Below are positions 41,471-50,863 of a stretch of DNA of 64,000 nt, piece by piece. The stretch's first letter is position 1, and each line of letters opens with the position of its first letter. The position numbers and the translations under genes were made by a program. The DNA is taken from positions 1-64,000 of the forward strand of contig JHWZ01000013.1 in the NCBI GenBank assembly GCA_000687695.1, in the 5' to 3' direction. The notes below the pieces were generated by a model that worked only from the letters and a program-made list of their open reading frames with translations, ran no database searches and was not told where the DNA came from. The stretch comes from Lachnospiraceae bacterium P6B14. Lineage in GTDB: Bacteria > Bacillota > Clostridia > Lachnospirales > Lachnospiraceae.

Positions 41471-43237
41471 ATGGACGATTTAATTCAGCTGATGGACGGA
41501 AAACTTTTTGGAGTCTGGTTCCTTATCGGCGCAGCACTCGTCTTTTGGATGCAGGCGGGATTTGCAATGGTGGAGTCAGGATTTGCCAGGGCAAAGAATG
41601 CCGGCAATATTCTGATGAAGAACCTGATGGACTTCTGTATCGGGTGCGTGGTATTTATCCTGATCGGGTTTGGCCTTCTCCTGGGGGAAGATATGGTCGG
41701 ACTGATCGGACAGCCCGGACTTGATATTTTTACAAATTATGCGAACTTCGATTGGTCAAACTTCGTGTTCAACCTCGTGTTCTGCGCGACCACAGCGACC
41801 ATCGTTTCGGGAGCGATGGCAGAGAGGACAAAGTTCCTCAGCTACTGTGTTTATTCAGCAGTTATCTCAGCACTTATCTACCCGATCGAGGCACACTGGA
41901 TCTGGGGCGGCGGCTGGCTTGCCGAGATGGGCTTTCATGATTTTGCAGGGTCATGTGCCATCCATATGGTCGGCGGTATCGCAGCCCTCGTGGGAGCGAT
42001 CATGGTCGGCCCGCGTATCGGTAAGTTTGAGAGAGATAAAAACGGCAAGGTTATCAAGGTTAACGCCTTCCCCGGTCACAACCTGGTGATCGGCGCCCTG
42101 GGTGTATTCATCCTGTGGCTCGGTTGGTACGGATTCAACGGTGCGGCATGTACCACAACGGAGCAGCTCGCATCAGTGTTTGTAACAACCACTATCGCAC
42201 CTTCAGTTGCGACTGTAATATGTATGATCTTTACCTGGATCAGATATGGCAAGCCGGATGTTTCGATGTGTCTGAACGCATCACTTGCAGGATTGGTTGC
42301 CATCACTGCTCCATGTGATGTAACAGATGCTACGGGATCTATTGTTATCGGTGCTGTTGCAGGACTTTTGGTAATCTTCGGTGTATGGCTGCTTGATCAC
42401 AAGCTTCATATAGACGACCCGGTTGGTGCCGTAGCGGTTCATATGATGAATGGTATCTGGGGTACCATTGCAACAGGACTTTTTGCTACAGCAAGTGCAC
42501 CGGGCTTTGAGCTCGCAGGTATCAAGGAAGGTCTTTTCTACGGAGGAGGCTTCGAGCAGCTGTGGATCCAGTTGGTAGGTTTTGCAAGTGTTGCTGCTTG
42601 GGCAGCGATCGGAATGCTTATCGTATTCGGTATCATCAAGCTTATATTTGGCTTGAGGGTTAGCGAGGAAGAAGAGCTCGAGGGTCTCGACCTTACCGAG
42701 CATGGTCTGGCAAGTGCTTACTCAGGTTTCTCCATCATGGATGTATCCGCAGGTGGAATGATCGCAAACGAGAATACAAACCTCGGTGTTGCGGCGTATG
42801 AGGATGCGAGTGAGGCGATGCGAAACGCGGCGGTTCCGGTTGAAAATGTTGCAAAGACACTCGAAGGAACTATCCCGGATTCGGGTATTTATAAGGTGGT
42901 TATCATCACCAAGCTGTCGCGCTATGACAAGATGAAGAGAGCGCTTAACAGCCTCGGTGTAACCGGTATCACCGTTACGCAGGTCAGCGGTTGCGGTATC
43001 CAGAAGGGTGCCGGCGAGATGTACCGTGGAGTCGAGATGGATATGACACTCCTTCCAAAGATCAAGCTGGAGGTAGTAGTCAGCGGAATCCCGGTAGACA
43101 GCGTGATCGAGGCTGCAAAGAAGACTCTCTATACCGGAAAGATCGGCGATGGAAAGGTCTTTGTATATCCTGTAACACGTGTCGTAAAGATCCGTACAGG
43201 CGAGGAAGATTTCGCGGCTCTGCAGGATGTAGAATAA
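41471..43237 (+). CDS. ammonium transporter fused to a PII regulator (Amt-GlnK)
   Basis: A 588-aa fusion. Residues 1 to about 410 are an Amt channel (spans throughout; GAMAERTKFLSYCVYSA, WGGGWLAEMGFHDFAGSCAIHMVGG, LGWYGFNGA). After a linker, residues about 473-588 are a PII domain: IITKLSRYDKMKRAL, T-loop Tyr in GEMYRGVEMD near 518 and the signature TGKIGDGKVFVYPV...KIRTGE. PII normally blocks Amt when glutamine is ample and 2-oxoglutarate low; here sensor and channel are one chain. Start at 41471 after ACGGAGG. Shares its leader type with purF and asnB. Confidence 0.9.
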   Translation: MDDLIQLMDGKLFGVWFLIGAALVFWMQAGFAMVESGFARAKNAGNILMKNLMDFCIGCVVFILIGFGLLLGEDMVGLIGQPGLDIFTNYANFDWSNFVFNLVFCATTATIVSGAMAERTKFLSYCVYSAVISALIYPIEAHWIWGGGWLAEMGFHDFAGSCAIHMVGGIAALVGAIMVGPRIGKFERDKNGKVIKVNAFPGHNLVIGALGVFILWLGWYGFNGAACTTTEQLASVFVTTTIAPSVATVICMIFTWIRYGKPDVSMCLNASLAGLVAITAPCDVTDATGSIVIGAVAGLLVIFGVWLLDHKLHIDDPVGAVAVHMMNGIWGTIATGLFATASAPGFELAGIKEGLFYGGGFEQLWIQLVGFASVAAWAAIGMLIVFGIIKLIFGLRVSEEEELEGLDLTEHGLASAYSGFSIMDVSAGGMIANENTNLGVAAYEDASEAMRNAAVPVENVAKTLEGTIPDSGIYKVVIITKLSRYDKMKRALNSLGVTGITVTQVSGCGIQKGAGEMYRGVEMDMTLLPKIKLEVVVSGIPVDSVIEAAKKTLYTGKIGDGKVFVYPVTRVVKIRTGEEDFAALQDVE

Positions 43238-43265
43238 GATGTGATGTAAAAAAATACATATATAG

Positions 43266-43297
43266 GAGGACATCGGTTGACGGTGTCCTCTTTTTTT
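43266..43297 (+). terminator. intrinsic terminator after amt
   Basis: GAGGACATCG-GTTGA-CGGTGTCCTC, a 10-bp stem (one wobble), followed by seven T. Confidence 0.88.
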
Positions 43298-43305
43298 AGT
43301 ATAAT
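43277..43305 (+). promoter_or_regulatory. promoter nested in the amt terminator
   Basis: TTGACG (43277-43282) lies in the loop and descending arm of the terminator; 17 bp on is TATAAT (43300-43305). It would drive natAB, whose start is 37 bp downstream. Confidence 0.55.
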
Positions 43306-43341
43306 CAGAGAGTTGACATTAAAAAAACAAAGAGGAGGTTT

Positions 43342-44262
43342 ATGTCAATGCTACTTGAAGCGAAAAAGTTAAACAAGAGCTTTGGAGAAAAGCATGTCCT
43401 TAAAGATGTGGAGTTCTCCGTTAAAAGCGGACAGGCGCTGGGATTACTTGGTCGAAACGGCGCAGGAAAAACGACGACCATAAGAATTCTCATGGATGTG
43501 TTCGGAGCTGATTCGGGTGAGATTTTACTCGATGGTAAGCCTATCGACCACAAAAGTGTGACAAAGGGGTATCTTCCGGAGGAGAGAGGCCTGTATCCGA
43601 AGAAAAAAATAGGTGATCAGCTTGTCTATCTCGCGAGACTGAAAGGCATGAGCAAGTCCGAAGCCGTAGCCGGTGTCGACAAATGGTTAAAAAAGCTTGG
43701 TATGCTCCAGCATAGAGATCAGAGGCTCGATACTCTTTCAAAGGGTAATCAGCAAAAGATTCAGCTCGTTACGGCAGTTATTCATGATCCCGAGATCGTG
43801 ATACTCGATGAGCCCTTCTCAGGACTTGATCCTGTAAACGCGATGGTTCTCGAGGATGTGGTAAAGAGTCAGATTGATAAAGGAAAGATAGTTCTCTTTT
43901 CCAGTCACCAGATGAATTATGTCGAGGAGTTCTGCGACAACATCGCTATCCTGAACGACGGACATATCGTGCTCGATGGCGAGATTCGTGAGATAAAAAG
44001 AAGCTACACCAGAGACAAGCTCGTTATCAAAAGTGAAAAAGCAGAGGATATTCAGAAGGCTTTTGGCGATGATTGCAAGCTGAAAGAAGACGGTTCTCTT
44101 ATTTTAAAAATGTCAAGTCCCGATGATAAAAAGCAGCTTATGCAGAAGATCGCATCCGAATATGATGTGGATGAGATCCGTGTATATGAGCCGTCGATGA
44201 ATGATATATTCGTTGAGTATACCGGAGAAGATAAGGGAGGTGATGACAGTGAAACAGTTTAA
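43342..44262 (+). CDS. natA: NatA-like ABC ATPase
   Basis: A 306-aa ATPase: Walker A GRNGAGKTTT, the NatA/YhaQ-type motif GYLPEERGLYPK, signature LSKGNQQKIQ, Walker B IVILDEPFSGLD and H-loop FSSHQM. The C-terminal 90 residues form an accessory domain ending PSMNDIFVEYTGE. NatAB in Bacillus extrudes Na+ or alcohols/cations; the substrate here is uncertain. Ribosome binding site GAGGAGG. Overlaps the permease gene. Confidence 0.85.
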   Translation: MSMLLEAKKLNKSFGEKHVLKDVEFSVKSGQALGLLGRNGAGKTTTIRILMDVFGADSGEILLDGKPIDHKSVTKGYLPEERGLYPKKKIGDQLVYLARLKGMSKSEAVAGVDKWLKKLGMLQHRDQRLDTLSKGNQQKIQLVTAVIHDPEIVILDEPFSGLDPVNAMVLEDVVKSQIDKGKIVLFSSHQMNYVEEFCDNIAILNDGHIVLDGEIREIKRSYTRDKLVIKSEKAEDIQKAFGDDCKLKEDGSLILKMSSPDDKKQLMQKIASEYDVDEIRVYEPSMNDIFVEYTGEDKGGDDSETV

Positions 44263-45484
44263 GACCGTATTTGGATATGAGCTTATGACTCAGATTAAAA
44301 ATAAGGCTTTTATCGGTGTTACTATTTTCCTCGTAGTTGTCATCGCCGGAGCTTTGTTTTTGCCTCGTATATTTGCTTCCGACTCGTCAAATGAGGGATC
44401 GGAGAAAGAGGGTAAAACCGCAAAGCTTGCTATCCTGGTTGAGGGTGACGTGGATAAAGAGCTGGCAGAGCAGGTTTTTACAGAGGAAGCTCAGGCACAA
44501 GACCGCGAGCTCGCAGTGGAAACCAGTCTTGATGCTCTCAAAGAAAAGGTTATGTCGGGTGATTATGTTTGCGGATATGCCATCCATGACCTGAAGAATT
44601 ATACTTATTATGTGGAAACACTGAGTGTATATGATACAAATGAAGCAAGTAATGCCGCAATGATGAGGCTGAATTATTATACTATGATGAAGCAGAGTGG
44701 CATGAGTCTTGACGAGATAAAAAAGGCAGCGGATATTACTATCGAGGGCGTACCTGAGGTACTCGGAAACGATCAGTCGCAGAATTATTTCTATACATAT
44801 ATCATGATATTTGCGCTTTACATGATCATCCTTCTTTACGGACAGATGGTTGCTACAAGTGTTGCGAGCGAGAAGAGCTCTCGCGCGATGGAGGTTTTGA
44901 TAACATCGGCGAAGCCTGTCTCTCTGATGTTCGGAAAGATACTCGCTGCATGCTCGGCCGGTATGGGACAGCTGATCCTGATATTCGGAACTGCGTTTGT
45001 ATGTTACAACGTAAATAAGGAATATCTGGAGGGCATATTTATCTTCAATTCGATATTCAATATTCCGGCAAGTATGATACTGTTTATGCTTTTGTTCTTC
45101 CTGCTGGGATTCCTTCTGTACGCTATGATGTTCGGTGCCATCGGCTCCATGGCTACAAAAGTAGAGGATATAAATACACTTCAAACACCCGTGACTATGT
45201 TGTTTGTGATAGCTTTTATGATCGTTATTTTTGGAATGAACGGAGATGTTAATTCACCTATCATGGTGGTGGCATCTTATATACCGTTTACCTCACCGAT
45301 GGCTATGTTTACGCGAGTTGTAATGGGAGATATAATGTGGTATGAGATTGCTGCATCTGTTGCGATCCTGGTCGCATCGACGATTGGTATCGGTATCCTT
45401 TCAGCAAGGATCTACCGCGCAGGTGTACTCCATTATGGAAAAGCACCGAAGTTTATGGAGATGTTAGCTAAGGCAAAGAACTGA
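44249..45484 (+). CDS. natB: NatB-like ABC-2 permease
   Basis: A 411-aa permease with one N-terminal span (GVTIFLVVVIAGALFLP), a large extracellular domain (about 40-190) and about five spans at the end, the ABC-2 NatB layout. Contains SVASEKSSRAMEVLITSAKP, typical of the family. I start at GTG 44249, eight bases after GGGAGG; ATG 44243 is too close to that site. It overlaps natA by 14 bp. Confidence 0.8.
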   Translation: MKQFKTVFGYELMTQIKNKAFIGVTIFLVVVIAGALFLPRIFASDSSNEGSEKEGKTAKLAILVEGDVDKELAEQVFTEEAQAQDRELAVETSLDALKEKVMSGDYVCGYAIHDLKNYTYYVETLSVYDTNEASNAAMMRLNYYTMMKQSGMSLDEIKKAADITIEGVPEVLGNDQSQNYFYTYIMIFALYMIILLYGQMVATSVASEKSSRAMEVLITSAKPVSLMFGKILAACSAGMGQLILIFGTAFVCYNVNKEYLEGIFIFNSIFNIPASMILFMLLFFLLGFLLYAMMFGAIGSMATKVEDINTLQTPVTMLFVIAFMIVIFGMNGDVNSPIMVVASYIPFTSPMAMFTRVVMGDIMWYEIAASVAILVASTIGIGILSARIYRAGVLHYGKAPKFMEMLAKAKN

Positions 45485-45490
45485 AAAACC

Positions 45491-45519
45491 TTGCCTTTTG
45501 CCCGAACTTGTGTTATAAT
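45491..45519 (+). promoter_or_regulatory. promoter of trpEG
   Basis: TTGCCT (45491-45496), 17-bp spacer, TATAAT (45514-45519), followed at once by a 16-bp palindrome TACAAAA-TT-TTTTGTA (45521-45536) that could be an operator. No leader peptide with Trp codons or T-box is seen. Confidence 0.6.
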
Positions 45520-45555
45520 TTACAAAATTTTTTGTAGGAGGCAAAGACTCTTATC

Positions 45556-47025
45556 ATGACTATTTTTCCATCTTTGGAGCAGGTCAGGGATTTCGCTTCA
45601 AAAAAAGAATATGATATCGTACCTATAAGCATGGAGATTCTGTCGGATTTTATCACTCCGATAGAGGCCATGCGTATACTTCAGAATATCTCGACTCATT
45701 GCTTTATGCTTGAGTCGGCTCTCGCTCAGGAGCATTGGGGACGCTATACATTTATGGGCTTTGATCCGAAGCTCGATATCACCTGTATCGACGGACATCT
45801 CGAGGCGGGCGATCTTTTCAATATCGAAACGGACAACCCCTCGGCATTTTTACGTGATATCCTGAAAAAATACCGCGCACCCCGTCTCCCGGAGTTGCCT
45901 CCGTTTACGGGCGGCCTGGTAGGCTACTTTGCTTTTGACTATCTGGGGTATTCGGAGCCTACGATCCGTGTTGATGTGGAAGATGAGGAAGCGTTCAAGG
46001 ATGTCGACCTGATGCTTTTTGATAAGGTCATTGCCTTCGATCATGTAAAACAAAAGATAATACTGATCGTAAACATAAAGCTCGAGGATATCGAGACCTC
46101 ATATAACAAGGCAGTTGTCGAGCTGAATCAGATAAAGGATCTTCTTAAAAACGGCGAGAAAAAACAAGACTGCTCCGGTCATATCACCGGCGAGGTTGAG
46201 GCTCTTTTTTCGGAAGAAGAATACTGCGAGATGGTTGAAAAAGGAAAGAGCTACATACGCGAGGGAGATATCTTCCAGATCGTACTTTCCAACCGTCTTT
46301 CGGCGCCGTTTGAGGGTAGTCTTTTAAACACTTATCGTATGTTACGTACCATCAATCCGTCTCCGTATATGTTCTATTTTTCGGGAACGGATGTCGAGGT
46401 TGCGGGCGCGTCACCGGAGACACTTGTGAAGCTCGAGGATGGTATTCTTCATACCTTCCCTCTGGCGGGTTCACGTCCGAGAGGTACCACTGATGAGGAA
46501 GACAAGGCGTTGGAAAAAGAGCTTCTTGCTGATGAAAAAGAGCTCGCTGAGCACAACATGCTTGTTGATCTCGGAAGAAATGACATCGGTCGTATTTCTA
46601 AGTTCGGAACCGTAGAGGTTGAGACGCTACGAGAGGTGCAACGTTACTCACACATCATGCACATCGGCTCGACTGTCCGCGGTGAGATACGTGATGACAA
46701 GGACGCTCTTTCTGCCATCGAGGCGATACTTCCCGCCGGAACACTTTCCGGTGCGCCGAAGATCCGCGCATGCCAGCTTATCGGCGAACTTGAGAACAAC
46801 AAAAGAGGTATTTACGGCGGAGCGATCGGTTACATCGATTTCACCGGAAATATGGATACGTGTATCGCGATCCGTATCGCATACAAGAAAAATAACAAGG
46901 TCTTCATCCGAAGCGGAGCGGGCATCGTCGCAGACAGTGTGCCCGAGACCGAGTATGTGGAGAGCCTGAATAAAGCGCGTGCCGTGATCACTGCGCTGGA
47001 GCGTGCAGAGGAGGAAGACAAATGA
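45556..47025 (+). CDS. trpE: anthranilate synthase component I
   Basis: A 489-aa chorismate-using enzyme that makes anthranilate with TrpG ammonia. TrpE character: PIEAMRIL and the inhibitor region CFMLESA; catalytic core [28 protein letters not shown]-like [41 protein letters not shown] and [12 protein letters not shown]. Normal length. PabB is the alternative, but trpG follows directly and the LES motif supports TrpE. The rest of the trp pathway is not here. Ribosome binding site TAGGAGG. Confidence 0.9.
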   Translation: MTIFPSLEQVRDFASKKEYDIVPISMEILSDFITPIEAMRILQNISTHCFMLESALAQEHWGRYTFMGFDPKLDITCIDGHLEAGDLFNIETDNPSAFLRDILKKYRAPRLPELPPFTGGLVGYFAFDYLGYSEPTIRVDVEDEEAFKDVDLMLFDKVIAFDHVKQKIILIVNIKLEDIETSYNKAVVELNQIKDLLKNGEKKQDCSGHITGEVEALFSEEEYCEMVEKGKSYIREGDIFQIVLSNRLSAPFEGSLLNTYRMLRTINPSPYMFYFSGTDVEVAGASPETLVKLEDGILHTFPLAGSRPRGTTDEEDKALEKELLADEKELAEHNMLVDLGRNDIGRISKFGTVEVETLREVQRYSHIMHIGSTVRGEIRDDKDALSAIEAILPAGTLSGAPKIRACQLIGELENNKRGIYGGAIGYIDFTGNMDTCIAIRIAYKKNNKVFIRSGAGIVADSVPETEYVESLNKARAVITALERAEEEDK

Positions 47026-47636
47026 TTCTTTTGATAGATAACTATGACAGCTTTTCCTACAATTTGTACCAAATGATAGGTTCAATAGATCCCGATATCA
47101 AGGTGGTTAGAAATGACGCACTGACAACATCCGAGATCAGAGATATGCACCCGACCTGTATCATTCTTTCACCGGGACCGGGTCGTCCCGTTGACGCAGG
47201 TATTTGCGAGGATGTGGTGCGTGATCTGTCGGGAGAGTTCCCTATTCTCGGAGTATGTCTCGGTCACCAGGCGATATGTGAAGCCTTCGGTGCGACAGTA
47301 ACATATGCAAAAACTCTGATGCACGGCAAGCAGTCAGAGACAGAGTTTGATACTGACTGTCCTGTATTTGCATCGTTACCGAAGAGTGCTCCGGTAGGAA
47401 GATATCATTCACTTTCAGTTGATAAAAAAACAATTCCGGACGAGCTTAAGATAACAGCAACTGCTGATGACGGAGAGGTTATGGCGCTGTGTCACAAAAC
47501 ACTCCCCGTATACGGACTCCAGTTTCATCCGGAATCAATTCTTACCCCATATGGTCGTCAGATGCTCGAAAACTTTTTAGAGGAGAGTCGTCGTTTCAAG
47601 GCTCGTCAGTATGATGCGAGCAACTATGGAATCTGA
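47022..47636 (+). CDS. trpG: anthranilate synthase component II (glutamine amidotransferase)
   Basis: A 204-aa class I amidotransferase: IDNYDSFSYNL, SPGPGRP, nucleophile in GVCLGHQ and the His-Glu pair FHPESILT. It supplies ammonia to TrpE. The ATG overlaps the trpE stop (ATGA). It could also serve PabB. Typical length with a short C-terminal extension. Confidence 0.92.
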   Translation: MILLIDNYDSFSYNLYQMIGSIDPDIKVVRNDALTTSEIRDMHPTCIILSPGPGRPVDAGICEDVVRDLSGEFPILGVCLGHQAICEAFGATVTYAKTLMHGKQSETEFDTDCPVFASLPKSAPVGRYHSLSVDKKTIPDELKITATADDGEVMALCHKTLPVYGLQFHPESILTPYGRQMLENFLEESRRFKARQYDASNYGI

Positions 47637-47664
47637 TCAGCAAGGTTAATAAGGGAGTTGCATC

Positions 47665-49194
47665 ATGAAACGTAGAGGGATTCTGTCTGTTTTTGTATGT
47701 CTTGTTTTGGTATTTTCTTTGATACCAACATATATTCCAAACGAGGTTATTTCAAGAGCATCATCTGCTCAAGATTTCAAGAATAATATAGCGACTGTTT
47801 CATCAAACAACATCGGAACCGAGCTCAAGGACTACGCTGTTCATTGCATACAGGCGTCTGTTACTGATCCAAAAGTAGGTTCCATGGGCGGAGAGTGGGC
47901 GGTACTCACACTCGGAAAAACAGGAAGTGCTACAGATGAGTTCAAAAACAAATACCGCGCAAGTGTAAAATCGACGGTTTCATCGGCAACTAACGGAAAG
48001 CTGAACTCATCAAGGGCGACAGATAATGAACGAGTTATGATCGCGCTCTCTGCTATCGGGGACAGTGTGGTAGTGGACGGCGTCGACCTCGCGGATCCGC
48101 TCTATGATTTTTCATATACGACAAAGCAGGGGATAAACGGAGCCATATATGGGCTTATAGCACTCGACATGTCGGGTTACTATAAGGTAACTGAGGCTGA
48201 GAACCAGACGAGTGCAGAGGATCCGGTTTCCGTCAGAGACGACCTGCTCAGATTTATTCTGGGTAGAGAGTTGTCCGGAGGTGGATGGGTACTTGGAGCA
48301 GGAACAAATCCCGATCCTGATATAACGTTTATGGTTATCCAGGCGCTCGCTCCTTACTACACGAAGGATGCTTCGGTTAAGGCAGCGGTTGACAGAGCAC
48401 TCGCAGTTATGAGCGAAAAGCAGGATGAAAACGGCGGATTTTCTACTGCGTCTTCCATGGGTGCTACAGCATCATCTGAGTCTGTATCACAGGCGATCAC
48501 GGCACTTGCTTCGCTCGGCATCGATCCGGGAACTGATACCCGTTTTATTAAAAATAACAAGTCACTTGTTGATAACCTTCTCTCCTATAAGGTAAGTGGA
48601 GGGTTTGCACATACGGGAACTGCATATAATCAAATGGCTACCGAGCAGGCTGCTTATGCGTGTGTGGCGCTGTGGTTACTGGACAGTGGCAAGCATTTAT
48701 ATGACAGGTCGGGTGAGATCTACAGAGCACCGGCAGGAACTCCGACGCCGATTCCCTCACCGACTATAACACCATCTGCAGCGCCGACTATAGTGCCGAC
48801 TGCCACACCGAGTGCGACTCCTACATCAGACCCCACGCCGACAGTATCACCTCAGACAAAAATAAACGGTGTAACATATGAGGAAGGTAAGTCAGGTGCG
48901 GTAATAAAGAAGATTCCGAATAAAGTGGCAGTGAGTATTAAAAGTACTGTTGAAATAAACGGAAAAAATGTAAAAGTGACAACACTCGCTAAGGGTGCAT
49001 GTAATGGTTTGTCTAAAACAAAGAAGCTTAAGATAACAACAAAGTATCTGAAAAAAGTTGAGAAGGGATCACTTTCAGGACTCAATATAAACGCAGTTAT
49101 ATACCTGCCAAAGAAAAAGTATAAAGCATATAAAAAACTGATTATAAAGAAGGGGACCGGTTACAAAAAAACAATGAGGATCAAAAAGATCTAA
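47665..49194 (+). CDS. secreted alpha/alpha-toroid protein (prenyltransferase-like, transcobalamin alpha-like)
   Basis: A 509-aa secreted protein: signal peptide (MKRRGILSVFVCLVLVFSL). Residues about 40-355 form repeated helical pairs of the squalene-cyclase/prenyltransferase type (GINGAIYGLIALDMSGYY, GGGWVLGAG, ENGGFSTASSMGATASSESV, EQAAYACVALWLLD). This is the same alpha/alpha barrel as the N-terminal domain of animal intrinsic factor and transcobalamin. A Thr/Pro linker leads to a Lys-rich C-terminal domain (LRR_5-like or Ig-like; KTKKLKITTKYLKKVEKG). Followed by a DUF4430 protein and an ECF transporter, so it may capture a vitamin outside. Confidence 0.7.
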   Translation: MKRRGILSVFVCLVLVFSLIPTYIPNEVISRASSAQDFKNNIATVSSNNIGTELKDYAVHCIQASVTDPKVGSMGGEWAVLTLGKTGSATDEFKNKYRASVKSTVSSATNGKLNSSRATDNERVMIALSAIGDSVVVDGVDLADPLYDFSYTTKQGINGAIYGLIALDMSGYYKVTEAENQTSAEDPVSVRDDLLRFILGRELSGGGWVLGAGTNPDPDITFMVIQALAPYYTKDASVKAAVDRALAVMSEKQDENGGFSTASSMGATASSESVSQAITALASLGIDPGTDTRFIKNNKSLVDNLLSYKVSGGFAHTGTAYNQMATEQAAYACVALWLLDSGKHLYDRSGEIYRAPAGTPTPIPSPTITPSAAPTIVPTATPSATPTSDPTPTVSPQTKINGVTYEEGKSGAVIKKIPNKVAVSIKSTVEINGKNVKVTTLAKGACNGLSKTKKLKITTKYLKKVEKGSLSGLNINAVIYLPKKKYKAYKKLIIKKGTGYKKTMRIKKI

Positions 49195-49219
49195 GGATAC
49201 ATTTTGATCAGGAGAGTCT

Positions 49220-50032
49220 ATGTATTTTTTAAAGCGGAACTGGAAGAATCTGATTGTCTTTGCGCTGTGTGTGATCTGCCTGGTACTGTGGATATGCACC
49301 ATCAGGACCGGCTCGGTTGATCAGACACAACGTATAAGCCGCTCTGTGGCGGGCATGGAAACACCCATACCTGCTGCTTCCGGTTCTGCTGTTTTTAATA
49401 GTCCGGAATTAAGTCAGTCAGATCCCGCCACGATAAGCTCAAATGAAAGCGGTACATCCGACAACAACCCGGATAATAATGACGATAAAGCAAAGCAAAA
49501 GGACAATAAAAACAAGAATAATAAAGATAAAGAAAAGCCGGGTAAAATAAAAAAAACCGAGACCACTCCCGCTCCGACGGAAAAACCGAAGCCTGTAAAA
49601 AAAGATGACCAAGCAGAAGATAAGGACTGGTTTTATGTATACTTATCCATCGATTGTAAGAAGATACTTGATCATATGGATGATCTGACCGAGGGCCTGG
49701 AGAATTACGTGGGCGACGGAACTATTCTGAAAAAAACAAAGGTGAAATGCTATAAGGGTGAATCTGTCTGGGATGTGCTCCTACGCGAGTGTAAGGCCAG
49801 GGGAATAAACCTCGAATCAGAGTATACGGCTACATACGGAGCCGTTTATGTAGAGGCGATAAACAACATAGCAGAGTTTGACTGCGGTGAGCTGTCCGGG
49901 TGGTGTTATAGTGTGGATGGATGGTATCCGAACTACGGAGCGTCGAAATATATATTGAAAGAATCGGAAGAGATAAAGTGGAGATACACATGTGATCTCG
50001 GAAGAGATTTAGGTGCAAACGTAAACAAATAA
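49220..50032 (+). CDS. membrane-anchored DUF4430 protein (transcobalamin beta-like)
   Basis: A 270-aa protein: one N-terminal span (LIVFALCVICLVLWICT), a low-complexity Asn/Lys/Pro spacer (about 60-135), then a DUF4430 domain (about 138-268) with SVWDVLLRECKARGI and LSGWCYSVDGWYPNYGASKY. DUF4430 is the fold of the C-terminal domain of transcobalamin/intrinsic factor, which closes over cobalamin. Paired with the alpha/alpha-toroid protein just upstream (26 bp apart) and ECF genes just downstream. B12 or a related corrinoid is the inferred substrate. Confidence 0.75.
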   Translation: MYFLKRNWKNLIVFALCVICLVLWICTIRTGSVDQTQRISRSVAGMETPIPAASGSAVFNSPELSQSDPATISSNESGTSDNNPDNNDDKAKQKDNKNKNNKDKEKPGKIKKTETTPAPTEKPKPVKKDDQAEDKDWFYVYLSIDCKKILDHMDDLTEGLENYVGDGTILKKTKVKCYKGESVWDVLLRECKARGINLESEYTATYGAVYVEAINNIAEFDCGELSGWCYSVDGWYPNYGASKYILKESEEIKWRYTCDLGRDLGANVNK

Positions 50033-50053
50033 AAAAGGAGGCCGCTCGAGACC

Positions 50054-50863
50054 ATGCAGCTTAGGCATCCCCTGGTGGAATTCATAGGGTATATAGCACT
50101 CTTACTATATATAAGCTTTTCACTTAACCCGATCGGGATAGGGATTGTTTTGGTCGGCCTGCTCGTGATAAAACCCAAGTCTGTTCCGGTTGTAGCTATT
50201 ATTATTCTTCTCACTACCATAGTGAATCCATTAGTCAATCATAAGGGTGAAACCTATCTTTTTTATCTGAATGATAATATCATAACACTTGAGTCTGTCA
50301 TATACGGAGTTCTTTTAGGATGCCAGGTCAGTTGCCTGATACTGGGCTTCAAGCTCATGAGTGACAACATGACCTCCGAAAAAATAATCTCTGTAACGTC
50401 ATATCTTTTTCCACCAGTTTCACTGCTGTTATCAATGGCAGTCAGATCTCTTGGAAAGTATTCAAGAAAAACAAAGGAAGTATACCTGTATCAGAAAACC
50501 TTCTCGGAAAAACCCGGTTTCTTTCGGATGATTATTATCTGTATAAATACTTTCTCGATCATGGTGGGATGGATACTTGAAAACTCAATAGAAACAGCCG
50601 ACTCTATGGTCTGCAGAGGATACGGTTCGACCAGAAGAACGACCTTCAGGAAAGTCAGGATAAACAGAAATGACATAATAGAAATATTACTGATTATATC
50701 CTTGTTTACAGCTTTTTATATAACGATCCCGGAAACAATAATCGTGCCCTACTTAGATATCGGTATCGATGTTATAAATATAATTGCAGTAAGTGTTTTC
50801 ATAGTATATGAGGTGTTCAATGAAAGATTTCGATGTGAATATAAAACGACTTTCAATAGATGA
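50054..50863 (+). CDS. ecfT: ECF transporter T component
   Basis: A 269-aa EcfT with about five to six spans and the coupling-helix motif DSMVCRGYGSTRR (family A-R-G pattern, here C-R-G). Couples the ATPases to the S component in the membrane. Overlaps the ATPase gene by 44 bp. Ribosome binding site AAAAAAGGAGGCC. A dedicated T gene beside its own ATPase and S gene indicates a group I, substrate-specific ECF system. Confidence 0.85.
   Translation: MQLRHPLVEFIGYIALLLYISFSLNPIGIGIVLVGLLVIKPKSVPVVAIIILLTTIVNPLVNHKGETYLFYLNDNIITLESVIYGVLLGCQVSCLILGFKLMSDNMTSEKIISVTSYLFPPVSLLLSMAVRSLGKYSRKTKEVYLYQKTFSEKPGFFRMIIICINTFSIMVGWILENSIETADSMVCRGYGSTRRTTFRKVRINRNDIIEILLIISLFTAFYITIPETIIVPYLDIGIDVINIIAVSVFIVYEVFNERFRCEYKTTFNR

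Noticed and set aside
45485-45555. trp attenuator or T-box ahead of trpE
   Set aside because: No leader peptide with tandem Trp codons, no antiterminator pairs and no T-box core sequence; only a promoter and a short palindrome.
47637-47664. Cobalamin riboswitch upstream of the ECF cluster
   Set aside because: The gap after trpG is 28 bases, far too short for the aptamer.
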